Shown here in pieces: positions 29,655 to 39,575 of a stretch of 64,000 bases of DNA. Position 1 is the stretch's first letter. The number at the start of each line of letters is the position of its first letter. Source of the DNA: Prosthecodimorpha hirschii (GTDB lineage Bacteria; Pseudomonadota; Alphaproteobacteria; Rhizobiales; Ancalomicrobiaceae); the NCBI RefSeq assembly GCF_001305515.1, contig NZ_LJYW01000001.1:2556816-2620815 (forward strand). The letters run 5' to 3'. The translations under genes and the position numbers were made by a program. The notes beneath the pieces are model-generated. The model was not told where the DNA came from. It made no database searches and was given only the letters and a program-made list of their open reading frames with translations.

Positions 29655-29995
29655 GGGTCCCTCTCCTTCCGGCAGACCGTCCGGACCCCGAAGGCGTCCT
29701 CGCGGGGGCTCTAAGCCCCGAACGGTCCCCGACAGACCTTTGACGATCGGATTTGATGCGGTGCGGCGACCGGATCAGACCCGATCCGTGCCGTTCGACG
29801 GGTATATAGGTGGCCGGCAAATGGGCCGCAAGTCGCAGAATTCGCGGCACCGCATCCGGGTTCGAACGCATTTCCAATGCAGGCCCCGGCGAACGTCCCG
29901 GAACGGCTTTACAATTGTGCCGGCAATCGGCCGCCCGCTTACCGGGATTTAAGCTTCTTCGCCGATCATGCCTCAGTTCCAGGCAGTTGCGCACC
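29655..29995. other. Divergent regulatory region dnaK / cyclase gene
   Basis: 341 bp without a gene. It contains the RpoH promoter of dnaK and the AT-richer leader of the plus-strand cyclase gene. A GGTTCGAAC string near 29868 resembles a tRNA T-loop, but no acceptor stem surrounds it. Confidence 0.6.
29804..29832 (-). promoter_or_regulatory. RpoH (heat-shock sigma) promoter of dnaK
   Basis: On the minus strand CTTG (29832-29829) is followed after 18 bases by CCTATAT (29810-29804). This matches the alphaproteobacterial RpoH consensus (CTTG, 17-18 bp spacer, CYTATNT) and lies about 150 bp upstream of the dnaK ATG. No CIRCE element (HrcA operator) is seen in this gap. Confidence 0.7.
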
Positions 29996-31477
29996 ATGTA
30001 TTGCGAGACCTTCACAAGCGACCTCCTCGCCAAGGATATGAGTGGCGATGCACGCACGGCCTTCAGCCGCTGGGCTGAATGGAAGGTCGGCGACCAGTTG
30101 CCGAAGGCGTCCGACGTCTGGGCGTCGGTGACCGAAGATCAGGCGGCCTACTGGATCCTGCTGCGGCCCGTGGGCGAGGAAGAGTTCGCCTACGAATTCT
30201 TCGGCCACGGCGTCGCCGACGCCTTCAAGGTCGACATGCTCGGCAAGACCACGCGCGACCTGGAACCCGATGTCCGCGGCGTGTTGAACAGCCTCTATGC
30301 CTCGGTCGTCCGCTCCCGGCAGCCGGCGCTCGCCATCCATCGCGCCAGCTATGCGCTCGAGGTCCATCTCTGGGAACGGCTGGTCCTGCCCGTGCTGAGC
30401 GCGGACGGCGGCCTGCGCCTGCTGGTCGTCGCCCGCCCGCGGGCCATGGTGCGCGACCTGCTCAATGCCGTGATGGACGCAAGTCCGGTCGGCATCGCCG
30501 CCTTCCAGGCGATCCACGCCGACGACGGCGAGATCGTCGACGCCACCATCACCACGGTCAATCGGGCCTGCGAGAGCTTCCTCGGCCGCGACGCGCAGGA
30601 CATGGTCAACAAGCGGCTGCTCGTCCTGTTTCCCGGCATCATCCAATCCGGCGCCTGGGAGCGGTACCGGAAGACGATGATCGAACGGGTCTCCGACGAC
30701 TTCTCCTACTATGCCACGCCGGCCGGCCGCTGGCTCAACGTCAAGATCGCACCGCTCGGCGACGGCTTCATCATGGTGCTGACCGACGTGTCGACATTGC
30801 AGAATGCGCTGATCGAGGTCGAACGGGAAAAGCTGAACGCCCAGCGTCTGCTGTCCGAGCTGAAGAACGAGATCGCGCAGCGGGAACTGCTCGAATCCAA
30901 TCTCCGCCGAATCTCGTCGACGGACGAACTGACCGGCGTCCTCAACCGGCGCGGCTTCGACGAGGTGGTCGGGCTGAAGGTCAAGGAGATCCTGGAGCGG
31001 CGGGAGGCCGCCACGGTGGTGGTGGTCGACATCGACCGGTTCAAATATGTCAACGACCAGTTCGGCCATGCCGGCGGCGACGTGGTGTTGCGCACCATCG
31101 GCGGCGTGCTGGCGCAGAACATCCGCGCGGGCGACGTGCTCGGCCGCATGGGCGGCGAGGAGTTCATGATCCTGCTGCGCGGCACCCCGCTCGAACGCGC
31201 CTGGGAGACGGCGGAACGCCTGCGCATGATCGTCGCCACCACGCCGATCCAGTACGAGAGCGTCACGATCGTCGTCACCGCCAGCTTCGGCGTGCAGGAG
31301 ATCGCGCTCGCCGGGAGCCTGGAGAAGGCGCGCCTGGAGGCCGACCGGGCGCTCTATGCGGCCAAGGAGGCGGGGCGCAACTGCGTGCGCGCCTATGGGG
31401 TCGATCTCGACCCCCTGCGCGACATCGCCTGGTACGGACGCCCGGGCGACGCGACCGAAACCGCCTTTGTCGACTGA
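29996..31477 (+). CDS. PAS-containing diguanylate cyclase
   Basis: 493 aa, soluble. An N-terminal sensor region (1-160) shows a PAS_5-like pattern (YWILLRPVGEEEFAYEFFGHGVA, LEPDVRGVLNSLYASVV). A second PAS (about 165-275) and a short coiled coil (about 275-310) precede the GGDEF domain. The active-site motif is GGEEF at 386-390, with RAGD exactly five residues before it, so an intact product-inhibition I-site is predicted. It should make cyclic di-GMP in response to a cytoplasmic cue. ATG 29996 is chosen as the first Met before the conserved region. Confidence 0.9.
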   Translation: MYCETFTSDLLAKDMSGDARTAFSRWAEWKVGDQLPKASDVWASVTEDQAAYWILLRPVGEEEFAYEFFGHGVADAFKVDMLGKTTRDLEPDVRGVLNSLYASVVRSRQPALAIHRASYALEVHLWERLVLPVLSADGGLRLLVVARPRAMVRDLLNAVMDASPVGIAAFQAIHADDGEIVDATITTVNRACESFLGRDAQDMVNKRLLVLFPGIIQSGAWERYRKTMIERVSDDFSYYATPAGRWLNVKIAPLGDGFIMVLTDVSTLQNALIEVEREKLNAQRLLSELKNEIAQRELLESNLRRISSTDELTGVLNRRGFDEVVGLKVKEILERREAATVVVVDIDRFKYVNDQFGHAGGDVVLRTIGGVLAQNIRAGDVLGRMGGEEFMILLRGTPLERAWETAERLRMIVATTPIQYESVTIVVTASFGVQEIALAGSLEKARLEADRALYAAKEAGRNCVRAYGVDLDPLRDIAWYGRPGDATETAFVD

Positions 31478-31669
31478 TCCGCCGCGCCGCTTCGGTCCGA
31501 ACGGCCGGGCGATGCGATGCGACGCCGGCGCAATGTCCCAGGGCGCGGCACACGAGACCAATAGCCGGCTTATGGATGATGCGGAAATCCTTGCGTCCGG
31601 CGGGGAAATCGGCATACCGGTGTGCCCCGCCGGGGCCCCTGGCGCCTCGGATGGGAGACAGGTGACGCG

Positions 31670-32314
31670 ATGCTCGGTTGGTTCCGGAAACTGCTGCCGC
31701 GCGAGGATCGCTTCTTCGACCTGTTCTCGCGCCATGCGGCGACGGTCGTGGCCGGCGCGGCGGCACTGGACCGCATGCTCGCCGGCGGCAGCGAGGTCGA
31801 GCAGCATTGCCGTGAGATCGTGCGGCTCGAGACCGAGGCCGACGCCATTACGGCCGAGGTCATGCAGGCCGTCCGCAAGAGCTTCGTCACCCCCTTCGAC
31901 CGCGGCGACATCAAGGATCTGATCCAGTCCCTGGACGATGCCATCGACCGCATGCACAAGACGGTCAAGACCGTCACCCTGTTCGAGCAGCGCGAGTTCG
32001 ACCCGCTGATGCGCCAGATGGGCGGCGCCATCGTCGAGGCGGCCGGCCTGGTCGCCGAGGCGGTGCGCCTGCTGGAGCGTCCTGGCCCCAATGCCGCGCG
32101 TCTGTCGGAGATCATCGAGGAGGTGCTGCGGGTGGAGGGCCGGTCCGACGAGATGCACGACCAGGGCCTGCGCGAGCTCTACCGGCGCCATCGCGACGGC
32201 AACGCCATGGCCTTCGTCATCGGCAGCGAGATCTACGGCGAGCTCGAGCGCGTGGTCGACAGCTTCGAGGATGTCGCCAACGAGATCAGCGGCATTCTGA
32301 TCGAGAACGTCTAG
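31670..32314 (+). CDS. DUF47/PhoU-like phosphate transport accessory protein
   Basis: 214 aa, all-helical. The N-terminus MLGWFRKLLPREDRFFDLF and the conserved VRKSFVTPFDRGDIKDLIQSLDDAIDRM are diagnostic of the DUF47 family (PhoU-related, metal-binding three-helix bundles). These genes are almost always encoded directly before a Pit phosphate transporter, as here (10-bp gap to pit), and are thought to control its activity. ATG 31670 lies after a purine-rich GGGAGACAGG stretch. Confidence 0.92.
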   Translation: MLGWFRKLLPREDRFFDLFSRHAATVVAGAAALDRMLAGGSEVEQHCREIVRLETEADAITAEVMQAVRKSFVTPFDRGDIKDLIQSLDDAIDRMHKTVKTVTLFEQREFDPLMRQMGGAIVEAAGLVAEAVRLLERPGPNAARLSEIIEEVLRVEGRSDEMHDQGLRELYRRHRDGNAMAFVIGSEIYGELERVVDSFEDVANEISGILIENV

Positions 32315-32324
32315 GTCGACCGGG

Positions 32325-33329
32325 ATGGATGCCAGTCTCGCCTTCCCGCTCTTGGCCGCCCTGATCGCCATCGCGCTGCTGTTCGATTTCCTGAACGGGC
32401 TCCACGATGCCGCGAACTCGATCGCCACCATCGTGTCGACCCGGGTCCTCCGCCCGCACTATGCGGTCGCCTGGGCCGCCTTCTTCAATTTCATCGCCTT
32501 TCTGTTCTTCGGGCTGCATGTCGCCGAGACGCTCGGCAAGGGCATCATCGATCCGGCGATCGTCGATCCCGCGGTCATCTTTGCGGCGCTATCCGGCGCC
32601 ATCGTGTGGAACGTGGTGACCTGGATCCTCGGCATTCCGTCGAGCAGCTCGCATGCGCTGGTCGGCGGCATGGTCGGCGCCGGCCTCGCCAAGGTCGGCA
32701 CGGGGGCGATCGTCTGGACCGGCCTCGGCAAGACGGCCGCCGCGATCGTGCTGTCGCCGATGGTCGGCTTCCTCCTGGCGCTCGTGCTGGTGCTTCTGGT
32801 CACCTGGCTTTTCGTCCGCCAGACGCCCTTCGCGGTCGATCGCGTCTTCCGCAGCCTGCAATTCGTCTCCGCCTCGCTCTATTCCCTCGGCCATGGCGGC
32901 AACGATGCGCAGAAGACCATGGGCATCATCGCCGTGCTGCTTTATTCGCAAGGCCATCTGGGCGGCCAGTTCCATGTGCCCTTCTGGGTGGTCATCTCCT
33001 GTCAGGCGGCGATGGGGCTGGGCACGCTGTTCGGCGGCTGGCGCATCGTGCGCACGATGGGCAGCAAGATCACGAGGCTCAACCCGATGCAGGGCTTCTG
33101 CGCGGAGACCGGCGGCGCGATCACGCTGTTCATGGCGACCTATCTGGGCATTCCGGTCTCGACCACCCATACCATCACGGGCGCGATCATCGGCGTCGGC
33201 GCGGCGCGGCGCGTTTCCGCTGTCCGCTGGAGCATCGCGGGCGACATCGTCATCGCCTGGGTGTTGACCCTGCCGGCCGCGGCCGCGATCGCGGCCGGAA
33301 CCTACTGGCTGACCAGGCTCGCGGCCTGA
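32325..33329 (+). CDS. pit: Low-affinity inorganic phosphate transporter
   Basis: 334 aa, about 10 membrane segments. The two inverted PiT signature repeats are FLNGLHDAANSIATIVSTRVL (residues ~24-44) and SLGHGGNDAQKTMGIIAVLL. This is a secondary transporter that moves metal-phosphate with protons. It is co-transcribed with the DUF47 gene. The predicted length is that of short Pit forms found in alphaproteobacteria rather than the ~500-aa E. coli PitA. Confidence 0.95.
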   Translation: MDASLAFPLLAALIAIALLFDFLNGLHDAANSIATIVSTRVLRPHYAVAWAAFFNFIAFLFFGLHVAETLGKGIIDPAIVDPAVIFAALSGAIVWNVVTWILGIPSSSSHALVGGMVGAGLAKVGTGAIVWTGLGKTAAAIVLSPMVGFLLALVLVLLVTWLFVRQTPFAVDRVFRSLQFVSASLYSLGHGGNDAQKTMGIIAVLLYSQGHLGGQFHVPFWVVISCQAAMGLGTLFGGWRIVRTMGSKITRLNPMQGFCAETGGAITLFMATYLGIPVSTTHTITGAIIGVGAARRVSAVRWSIAGDIVIAWVLTLPAAAAIAAGTYWLTRLAA

Positions 33330-33360
33330 ACCGACGAGACGGCGGGAGGCGGGAGACCTC

Positions 33361-33843
33361 ATGGTGGGCAAGCAGGCAGGCGCGAAGGACAAGGGCAAGG
33401 ACGGCCGCCGGCAGGTCGCCGCCCTCGTCTGGCGCCGCGAGCTCGACGGCTCGATCAGCATCCTTCTGATGACCTCCCGCGAGACCGGCCGCGCCGTGAT
33501 CCCGAAGGGCTGGCCGATGCGCGAGCATGCCGACCACAAGTCGGCCGCCATCGAGGCCTATGAGGAGGCCGGCATTCTCGGCAAGGTGGCGAAGAAGCCG
33601 ATCGGGCAGTACCGCTATTGGAAGCGGCTCGACACGCGGTTCATCTTCCTGACCGTCGACGTCTTCGCGCTCGAAGCCCGGGAGATGCGCACCGAGTTCC
33701 CCGAACAGGGGCAACGCAGCATGAACTGGCTGGCCCCGAATGCCGCCGCGATGCTGGTCGACGAACCCGATCTCGCCGCCCTGATCCGGTCCTTCAGTCC
33801 GAAACCGGCGCCGGCACTGGCGCCGGAGGACCCGCCGGCCTGA
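33361..33843 (+). CDS. NUDIX hydrolase
   Basis: 160 aa. The NUDIX region GWPMREHADHKSAAIEAYEEAG fits the box with the usual Arg of 'REUxEE' replaced by Ile (AIEAYEEAGI). The catalytic Glu pair is kept. ALVWRRELDGSISILLMTSRETGRAVIPKGW matches the DIPP/ADP-ribose-type NUDIX family of alphaproteobacteria. It probably hydrolyses a nucleoside-diphosphate derivative or diphosphoinositol-like substrate. It lies 31 bp after pit with its own GGGAG site. Confidence 0.9.
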   Translation: MVGKQAGAKDKGKDGRRQVAALVWRRELDGSISILLMTSRETGRAVIPKGWPMREHADHKSAAIEAYEEAGILGKVAKKPIGQYRYWKRLDTRFIFLTVDVFALEAREMRTEFPEQGQRSMNWLAPNAAAMLVDEPDLAALIRSFSPKPAPALAPEDPPA

Positions 33844-34051
33844 GCGTGACTTTTTCGGTCGCCGGCCGCGCGATGATGGAAATCGGATCGCGCCCGCTTT
33901 AACGTCGGACTTCAGGTTCGGTGTCCGGTGCGTTCCCGATGGATGGTTCACACGGGATCCGGCCCGACGAGATCAGCACAAGGTTCGCATCGCCGGGACA
34001 ATGGCGTCCCGGCGGGACAGGTGCCGGGGCGGGACAAGGATTTCGCACGAC

Positions 34052-36826
34052 ATGCCGATGAAGAAAGGGTTCGAAACCCTGATCGACGCCGCAGCCCTGC
34101 GGCGGCGGCTGACCGCTCTGGTCGACGGTGGGGCGGATGGTGGCAATCCGGCGATCCGCGCCCAGGTCCTGGCGATCCTCAAGGAGATCCGGTCGCAGAC
34201 CCGGGCCGAGATCGAGGCCATGATGCTCAAGGACCGGCGCGGCTCGCTCTGCGCCGAACGCCTGAGCCACGTCCAGGACGAGATCATCCGCGTCATCTAC
34301 GATTTCGCGATCCACCACGTCTATCGCGTCAAGAACCCGTCCGCGGCCGAGCGCATCGCCGTCACGGCGGTCGGCGGCTACGGGCGTTCGACGCTGGCGC
34401 CGGGATCCGACATCGATCTCCTGTTCCTGCTGCCCTACAAGCAGACGCCCTGGGGCGAGAGCGTCATCGAATATATCCTCTACATGCTGTGGGACCTGGG
34501 GCTGAAGGTCGGCCACGCCACGCGCAATGTCGACGAATGCCTGCGGCTGTCCCGGTCCGACATGACCATCCGGACGGCGCTGCTCGAAGCCCGCTTCCTG
34601 TGGGGCGACGAGCCGCTGTTCCGCGATCTGGCGCGCCGTTTCGACGAGGAGGTCGTCCGCAATACCGGCCCGGAATATATCGCCGCCAAGCTCGCCGAGC
34701 GCGACGACCGGCTGAAGCGCCAGGGCACGTCGCGCTACCTGGTCGAGCCGAACATCAAGGAAGGCAAGGGCGGCCTGCGCGACCTGCAGACCCTGTTTTG
34801 GATCGCCAAATACTTCTATCGCGTCCGCAGGCCGGAGGAGCTGATTGCGGCCGGCGTGCTGTCGCGGGCCGAGTATGTCCGCTTCAAGCGCTGCGAGGAT
34901 TTTCTCTGGGCGGTGCGCTGCAACATGCATTTCGCGACCAACCGGTCGGAGGAGCGCCTGTCCTTCGACCTGCAGCGCGAGATCGCCCAGCGGCTCGGCT
35001 ATGTCGAGCGCGCCGGCATGCGTGCCGTCGAGCGCTTCATGAAGCACTATTTCCTGGTCGCCAAGGATGTCGGCGACCTGACCCTGATCTTCTGCGCCGC
35101 GCTCGAGGAGCAGCACGTCAAGATCGCGCCGGTGCTCAACCGCTTCATCAAGCGGCTGACCAAGCGCCATCCCAAGACGCTCGGCAGCGGCGCCTTCATG
35201 GTCGAGAACGACCGGATCAACGTCACCGGCCCGGACGTGTTCAAGCAGGACCCGATCCGCCTGATCCGCATCTTCCAGCTCGCCGACAAGGAAAACCTGG
35301 CGTTCCATCCGGATGCCATGAAGCTGATCACGCGCTCGCTCAGCTTGATCGACGACGATCTCAGGAACAATCCGGAGGCCAATTCCCTCTTCCTCGATGT
35401 CCTGACGTCGAAGAACGATCCGGAGACGGTGCTGCGCCGGATGAACGAGACCGGCGTCCTCGGCCGTTTCGTTCCGGAATTCGGCCGCGTGGTCGCGATG
35501 ATGCAGTTCAACATGTATCACCACTACACGGTCGACGAGCATCTGCTGCGCTCGATCGGCGAGCTGTCGGAGATCGAGAAGGGCACGCGCAAGACCGAAC
35601 TGCCGCTCGCCTCGGCGATCCTGCCGGGCGTGCAGAACCGGCGCCTGCTCTATGTCGCGCTGTTCCTGCACGATATCGGCAAGGGCCGGCCGGAGGACCA
35701 TTCCGTCGTCGGCGCGCGCATCGCCGCCAAGCTCGGGCCGCGCTTCGGGCTGACGCCGGCGGAGACCGACACGCTGGTCTGGCTGATCGAGAAGCACCTG
35801 GTCATGAGCATGGTGGCGACCAGCCGCGATCTCAACGACCGCAAGACGATCCGCGATTTCGCCGCCGTGGCGCAGAGCCCGGAGCGGCTGAAGCTGCTCC
35901 TGATCCTGACCGTCGCCGACATCCGCGCGGTCGGTCCGGGCGTGTTCAACGGCTGGAAGGGCCAGCTCTTGCGCACGCTCTACTACGAGACCGAACCCTA
36001 TCTGGCCGGCGGCCACAGCCAGATCACCCGCGACCAGCGCGTCGCGGCGGCCAAGCGCGAACTGGTCGAGAAGCTGGACGGCTGGGATCCCGAAGAGCGC
36101 GAGGACTATGTCGAGCGCCACTATGCGCCCTACTGGCTGCGCGTCGACCTGCCGCGCAAGATCGAGCATGCCCAGTTCATCCGCGCCGCCGTGCGCAGCG
36201 GGCGCAAGCTCGCCACCAACGTGACCCCGCGCGCCTTCGAGGGCGTCACCGAGATCACCGTGCTGGCCAGCGACCATCCGCGCCTGCTCTCGACCATCGC
36301 CGGGGCCTGCGCGGTGGCCGGCGCCAACATCGTCGACGCGCAGATCTACACGACCACCGACGGTCTCGCCCTCGACACCATCTTCGTCAGCCGCGAATTC
36401 GCCGACGACGGCGACGAGCAGCGGCGCGGCTCGCGCGTCTCCGGCCTGATCGAAAAGGCGCTGGCCGGCGGCGAGCGCCTGCCCGAACAGATCGAGCGCA
36501 AGGCGCTGGCCAAGCCGCGCGTGAAGGCCTTCCAGCTGCCGACCGACGTGATCGTCAACAATTCCTGGTCGGACCGCTTCACCGTGATCGAGGTCTCCGG
36601 CCTCGACCGGCCGGGCCTGCTCTACGACCTGACCCGCGCCATCTCGGACCTCAGCCTCAACATCGCCTCGGCCCATATCGCCACCTTCGGCGAGCGGGCG
36701 GTCGACGTGTTCTACGTCACCGACCTGTTCGGCCAGAAGGTCGAGACCCGGGTGCGGGAGAAGGCCATCCGCGAACGCCTGATGCGCTCCTTCGACGGCA
36801 AGCGCGACGTCAAGGCGGCTTCGTAG
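34052..36826 (+). CDS. glnD: [Protein-PII] uridylyltransferase / uridylyl-removing enzyme
   Basis: 924 aa. The nucleotidyltransferase domain has GGYGRSTLAPGSDIDLLFL (108-126, metal-binding DxD at D120/D122). The HD domain carries HDIGKG (H540-D541), which removes UMP. Two ACT domains at the C-terminus (starting TEITVLASDHPRLLSTIAG and FTVIEVSGLDRPGLLYDLT) sense glutamine. GlnD modifies PII proteins and so sets nitrogen status. ATG 34052 (or 34058) is favoured over the in-frame 34001. A very long antisense frame (33899-36676) is a shadow. Confidence 0.96.
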   Translation: MPMKKGFETLIDAAALRRRLTALVDGGADGGNPAIRAQVLAILKEIRSQTRAEIEAMMLKDRRGSLCAERLSHVQDEIIRVIYDFAIHHVYRVKNPSAAERIAVTAVGGYGRSTLAPGSDIDLLFLLPYKQTPWGESVIEYILYMLWDLGLKVGHATRNVDECLRLSRSDMTIRTALLEARFLWGDEPLFRDLARRFDEEVVRNTGPEYIAAKLAERDDRLKRQGTSRYLVEPNIKEGKGGLRDLQTLFWIAKYFYRVRRPEELIAAGVLSRAEYVRFKRCEDFLWAVRCNMHFATNRSEERLSFDLQREIAQRLGYVERAGMRAVERFMKHYFLVAKDVGDLTLIFCAALEEQHVKIAPVLNRFIKRLTKRHPKTLGSGAFMVENDRINVTGPDVFKQDPIRLIRIFQLADKENLAFHPDAMKLITRSLSLIDDDLRNNPEANSLFLDVLTSKNDPETVLRRMNETGVLGRFVPEFGRVVAMMQFNMYHHYTVDEHLLRSIGELSEIEKGTRKTELPLASAILPGVQNRRLLYVALFLHDIGKGRPEDHSVVGARIAAKLGPRFGLTPAETDTLVWLIEKHLVMSMVATSRDLNDRKTIRDFAAVAQSPERLKLLLILTVADIRAVGPGVFNGWKGQLLRTLYYETEPYLAGGHSQITRDQRVAAAKRELVEKLDGWDPEEREDYVERHYAPYWLRVDLPRKIEHAQFIRAAVRSGRKLATNVTPRAFEGVTEITVLASDHPRLLSTIAGACAVAGANIVDAQIYTTTDGLALDTIFVSREFADDGDEQRRGSRVSGLIEKALAGGERLPEQIERKALAKPRVKAFQLPTDVIVNNSWSDRFTVIEVSGLDRPGLLYDLTRAISDLSLNIASAHIATFGERAVDVFYVTDLFGQKVETRVREKAIRERLMRSFDGKRDVKAAS

Positions 36827-37069
36827 GGGCGAAACAATCAGGCATCGGCGCCCGGCGGATGTCTGATCGATTTGACCTCACAGACTGGATTTCAATATTT
36901 GGCCTTTGGACGACAGGCCCGGTCATTCGACGACGCTATCTGAGCCACCACTCAAGTCTCGTCATGGGCTTGAGGACCGGGGAGACATTAGGCGCAGGCT
37001 GCATTTGAGACTATGTTTCCGGCGGCCGTTGCTCTGCCGTCACGCCCCAGTTTTGTGGGAGAACTTGAT

Positions 37070-37465
37070 ATGCACGATATATTTCGCGGCCGCATGTTCC
37101 AGTTCTGGGAGTACACCGTCAGTCACGGGTCCCTCCTGATCCGAAGCCCCGCGACGGCAGAGACGAACAATACGCTCGACATTGTTGCCTATGCGGTTGA
37201 GTACGTGTCAATTCCCCGCCATTTCGGGGACATTTCCATTGCACGAGCTTCACAATCCGAAGTCGAGACTGTCGCGAAGCTGATCGACAGAACTCTGCAC
37301 GAAACCTGTAAAGTCTGGACGATTGAAAGCAGCGGGATTCGATTTCTGATCGCCGCAACGTTTCTTCAGTTAAGGGAATATCACGGACACAATTATTTTA
37401 GTCCCTTCAGAGATTCCGGAGAGGATTACGAAGCCAATTCTCGGATTTTATTTCAATTCGAATAG
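37070..37465 (+). CDS. AT-rich orphan gene, unknown function
   Basis: 131 aa (MHDIFRGRMFQFWEYTVSHG...). ATG 37070 follows GGGAG at a good distance. Codon use is clearly unlike its neighbours, with many A/T third positions. The protein is compact and mixed alpha/beta with no signal peptide; its blocks are FQFWEYTVSHGSLLIRSP, VEYVSIPRHFGDISIARAS and IRFLIAATFLQLREYHG. It resembles short accessory-genome proteins of unknown role, with a look similar to immunity proteins, but I do not recognise the family. It sits between glnD and the end of the his operon, where other members of the order often have hisF. Recent acquisition is likely. Confidence 0.65.
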   Translation: MHDIFRGRMFQFWEYTVSHGSLLIRSPATAETNNTLDIVAYAVEYVSIPRHFGDISIARASQSEVETVAKLIDRTLHETCKVWTIESSGIRFLIAATFLQLREYHGHNYFSPFRDSGEDYEANSRILFQFE

Positions 37466-37636
37466 TCGTCTTGCCGCACAATTGCACATCCCGTCTCCAG
37501 GGACGGTTCTCCGATGGTCCGATTGCCGGATGGCTCGCAGCCTTCAGCGGGCGAACAGCAAGAACACCACGGACCGGTCGGACGGCCACGATTTCGTCCG
37601 CGAAGGCCGAGAGGCGATAGGCCCGCCCGGCCACCG

Positions 37637-38368
37637 TCACGCCGCCGCGGCGAGCCGGGCCAGGGCGGCGACCGGGTCGATGCGGCCGTCATAGAGGGCG
37701 CGGCCGGAGATGGCACCTTCGAGGAGGCGGCAATCGGGGGCGCAGAGCCGTTCGATATCGGCCATCGAGGCGAGGCCGCCGGAGGCGATCACCGGGATCG
37801 AGACGGCGGCGGCCAGCGCCAGCGTGGCCTCGAAATTGATGCCCTTGAGCACGCCGTCGCGGTCGATGTCGGTATAGACGATCGCCGCCACGCCGGCATC
37901 CTCGAAGCGGCGGGCGAGATCGACGGCCTCCAGTTCGGACGCCTCGGCCCAGCCCTCGACCGCGACCCGGCCGCCGCGCGCGTCGATGCCGACCACGATC
38001 CGGCCCGGGAAGCGCGCCGAGGCGGCCTTGACCAGCGCCGGGTCGCGCACCGCCACGGTGCCGAGGATGACGCGGTCGATGCCGGCCTCCAGCCAGGTCT
38101 CGATGCCGGCCATGTCGCGGATGCCGCCGCCGAGCTGCATCCGCATCGAGACGGCGGCGCGGATCGCCTCGACGGCGGCGCGGTTGACCGCGCGGCCCGC
38201 GAAGGCGCCGTTGAGGTCGACCACATGCAGCCAGGGGAAGCCCATCGCCGCGAAGGCGCGCGCCTGGGCGGCCGGATCGTCGTTGTAGACGGTGGCTGCA
38301 TCCATGTCGCCGAGCTTCAGGCGGACGCAGACGCCGTCCTTCAGGTCGATGGCGGGAAAGAGAATCAT
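37637..38368 (-). CDS. hisA: ProFAR isomerase, histidine biosynthesis
   Basis: 243 aa TIM barrel. The first catalytic Asp is D8 in [12 protein letters not shown]; the phosphate-binding halves are [10 protein letters not shown] and [14 protein letters not shown]. The second-half catalytic Asp lies in [16 protein letters not shown]. It converts ProFAR to PRFAR, step 4 of histidine synthesis. It is last in hisB-DUF2628-hisH-hisA. hisF, which usually follows, is not in the next 800 bp. Confidence 0.97.
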   Translation of the reverse strand: MILFPAIDLKDGVCVRLKLGDMDAATVYNDDPAAQARAFAAMGFPWLHVVDLNGAFAGRAVNRAAVEAIRAAVSMRMQLGGGIRDMAGIETWLEAGIDRVILGTVAVRDPALVKAASARFPGRIVVGIDARGGRVAVEGWAEASELEAVDLARRFEDAGVAAIVYTDIDRDGVLKGINFEATLALAAAVSIPVIASGGLASMADIERLCAPDCRLLEGAISGRALYDGRIDPVAALARLAAAA

Positions 38369-38390
38369 CGCGCGGGATCCGGGCCGCCCG

Positions 38391-39041
38391 TCAGGGCGAC
38401 CATTTCAGGAAGTTGGCGAGCAGGCGCAGGCCGAGGGTCTGGCTCTTCTCGGGGTGGAACTGGGTGCCGAAGATGTTGTCGCGCGCCACGATCGCGGTGC
38501 GCGGGCCGTCATAGTCGGCGGTCGCGACCAGGTCGCGGTGGTGCTTCGTCGAGAAGGCGTAGGAATGCAGGAAATAGGCATGCAGCCCGTCGGGGCCGAG
38601 CCGGATGCCGTCCATGACCGGGTGCGGATTGACCGCGTCCATGGTGTTCCAGCCCATATGCGGCACCTTGAAGGACGCATCCGACGGCTCGATCGGCTCG
38701 ACGACGCCCTCGATCCAGCCGAAACCGTCGATCTCCTCGTGCTCCACGCCGCGCGTCGCGAGCAGCTGCATGCCGACGCAGATGCCGAGGAACGGGCGGC
38801 CGCGATGCTCGACGAATTCGCGCAGCGCCTCGTCCATGCCGGGCAATGCGGCGAGGCCGCGCCGGCAGAACGGGAAGGCGCCGTCGCCGGGCAGCACGAC
38901 CCGCTCGGCCTTGCGCACCACTTCGGCGTCGCGTGTCAGCACGATGTCGTGGCCATAGCCGATCTCGCGCGCGACCCGCTCCAGGCCCTTCTCGGCCGAG
39001 CGCAGGTTGCCGGCGCCGTAGTCGATCAGCGCCACCGTCAC
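38391..39041 (-). CDS. hisH: Imidazole glycerol phosphate synthase, glutaminase subunit
   Basis: 216 aa class I glutamine amidotransferase. The nucleophile Cys is in [12 protein letters not shown]; the His-Glu pair is in [13 protein letters not shown]. The N-terminus [12 protein letters not shown] is standard. It supplies ammonia to HisF, which must be encoded elsewhere. The GTG start at 39041 overlaps the DUF2628 stop (GTGA at 39038-39041). Confidence 0.97.
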   Translation of the reverse strand: MTVALIDYGAGNLRSAEKGLERVAREIGYGHDIVLTRDAEVVRKAERVVLPGDGAFPFCRRGLAALPGMDEALREFVEHRGRPFLGICVGMQLLATRGVEHEEIDGFGWIEGVVEPIEPSDASFKVPHMGWNTMDAVNPHPVMDGIRLGPDGLHAYFLHSYAFSTKHHRDLVATADYDGPRTAIVARDNIFGTQFHPEKSQTLGLRLLANFLKWSP

Positions 39042-39574
39042 GGCCGCGTCTCCGTGAAGCCGACGATCGGCGGCAGCGCGCCGCCGCCGGGCACGACCGG
39101 CCGCGCCGCGGCCGGATCGGCCGCTCCAGCGGGTGCGGGGCCGGCCGGCACGTTTCCGGCGGCGCGGGCTTCCGGCACGCGCGCCCAGGCCGGCGCGGCC
39201 TTCTCGTGCACCTTGTTGAAATAGAGCCGCTCGGCCTCGTCATGGCCGCCGGCATGGATCAGCCCGACTAGGTCCCAGCCGCGCCGCTCCAGCGTGCGCC
39301 GGCGGGCATCGTTGGCGACGATCGCGAACCACAGCCAGAACAGCCAGAACAGCACCGACCCGGCGATGGCGTTGACCTGCACGCCGAGCGTCACGATCGC
39401 GGCGACCGCCAGCAACCAGCCGATGAGCACGCGCCACAGCCGATGGCGCAGGATCCAGAGCGGGCCGAACAGGAGCGCCATCCAGCTGATGCGCTCGCGA
39501 ATGAACACCGCGCGCTCGGCATCGTCGAGCCGGCTGTCGCCGTCGGGGGGGGCATGCACCGTCCAGATTGCCAT
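39038..39574 (-). CDS. DUF2628 membrane protein in his operon
   Basis: 178 aa. Hydrophobic segments at about 32-50, 52-70 and 72-90 ([51 protein letters not shown]) define the DUF2628 family. An Ala/Pro-rich, probably disordered C-terminal tail follows. This gene is conserved between hisB and hisH in many Hyphomicrobiales, but its function is unknown. It is coupled on both sides: a 1-bp gap after hisB and a 4-bp overlap with hisH. Confidence 0.88.
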   Translation of the reverse strand: MAIWTVHAPPDGDSRLDDAERAVFIRERISWMALLFGPLWILRHRLWRVLIGWLLAVAAIVTLGVQVNAIAGSVLFWLFWLWFAIVANDARRRTLERRGWDLVGLIHAGGHDEAERLYFNKVHEKAAPAWARVPEARAAGNVPAGPAPAGAADPAAARPVVPGGGALPPIVGFTETRP

Positions 39575-39575
39575 G

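Noticed and set aside
29855..29880. tRNA-like T-loop (GGGTTCGAAC)
   Set aside because: No acceptor, D or anticodon stems can be formed around it.
33899..36676. 925-aa antisense frame over glnD
   Set aside because: Composition is a mirror of glnD codons, there is no ribosome site, and glnD motifs are complete on the other strand.
37407..37640. 77-aa frame directly after hisA as a gene
   Set aside because: The GTG overlap with the hisA stop is attractive, but the peptide shows no family pattern and runs into AT-rich DNA; kept only as part of the hisA-end observation.
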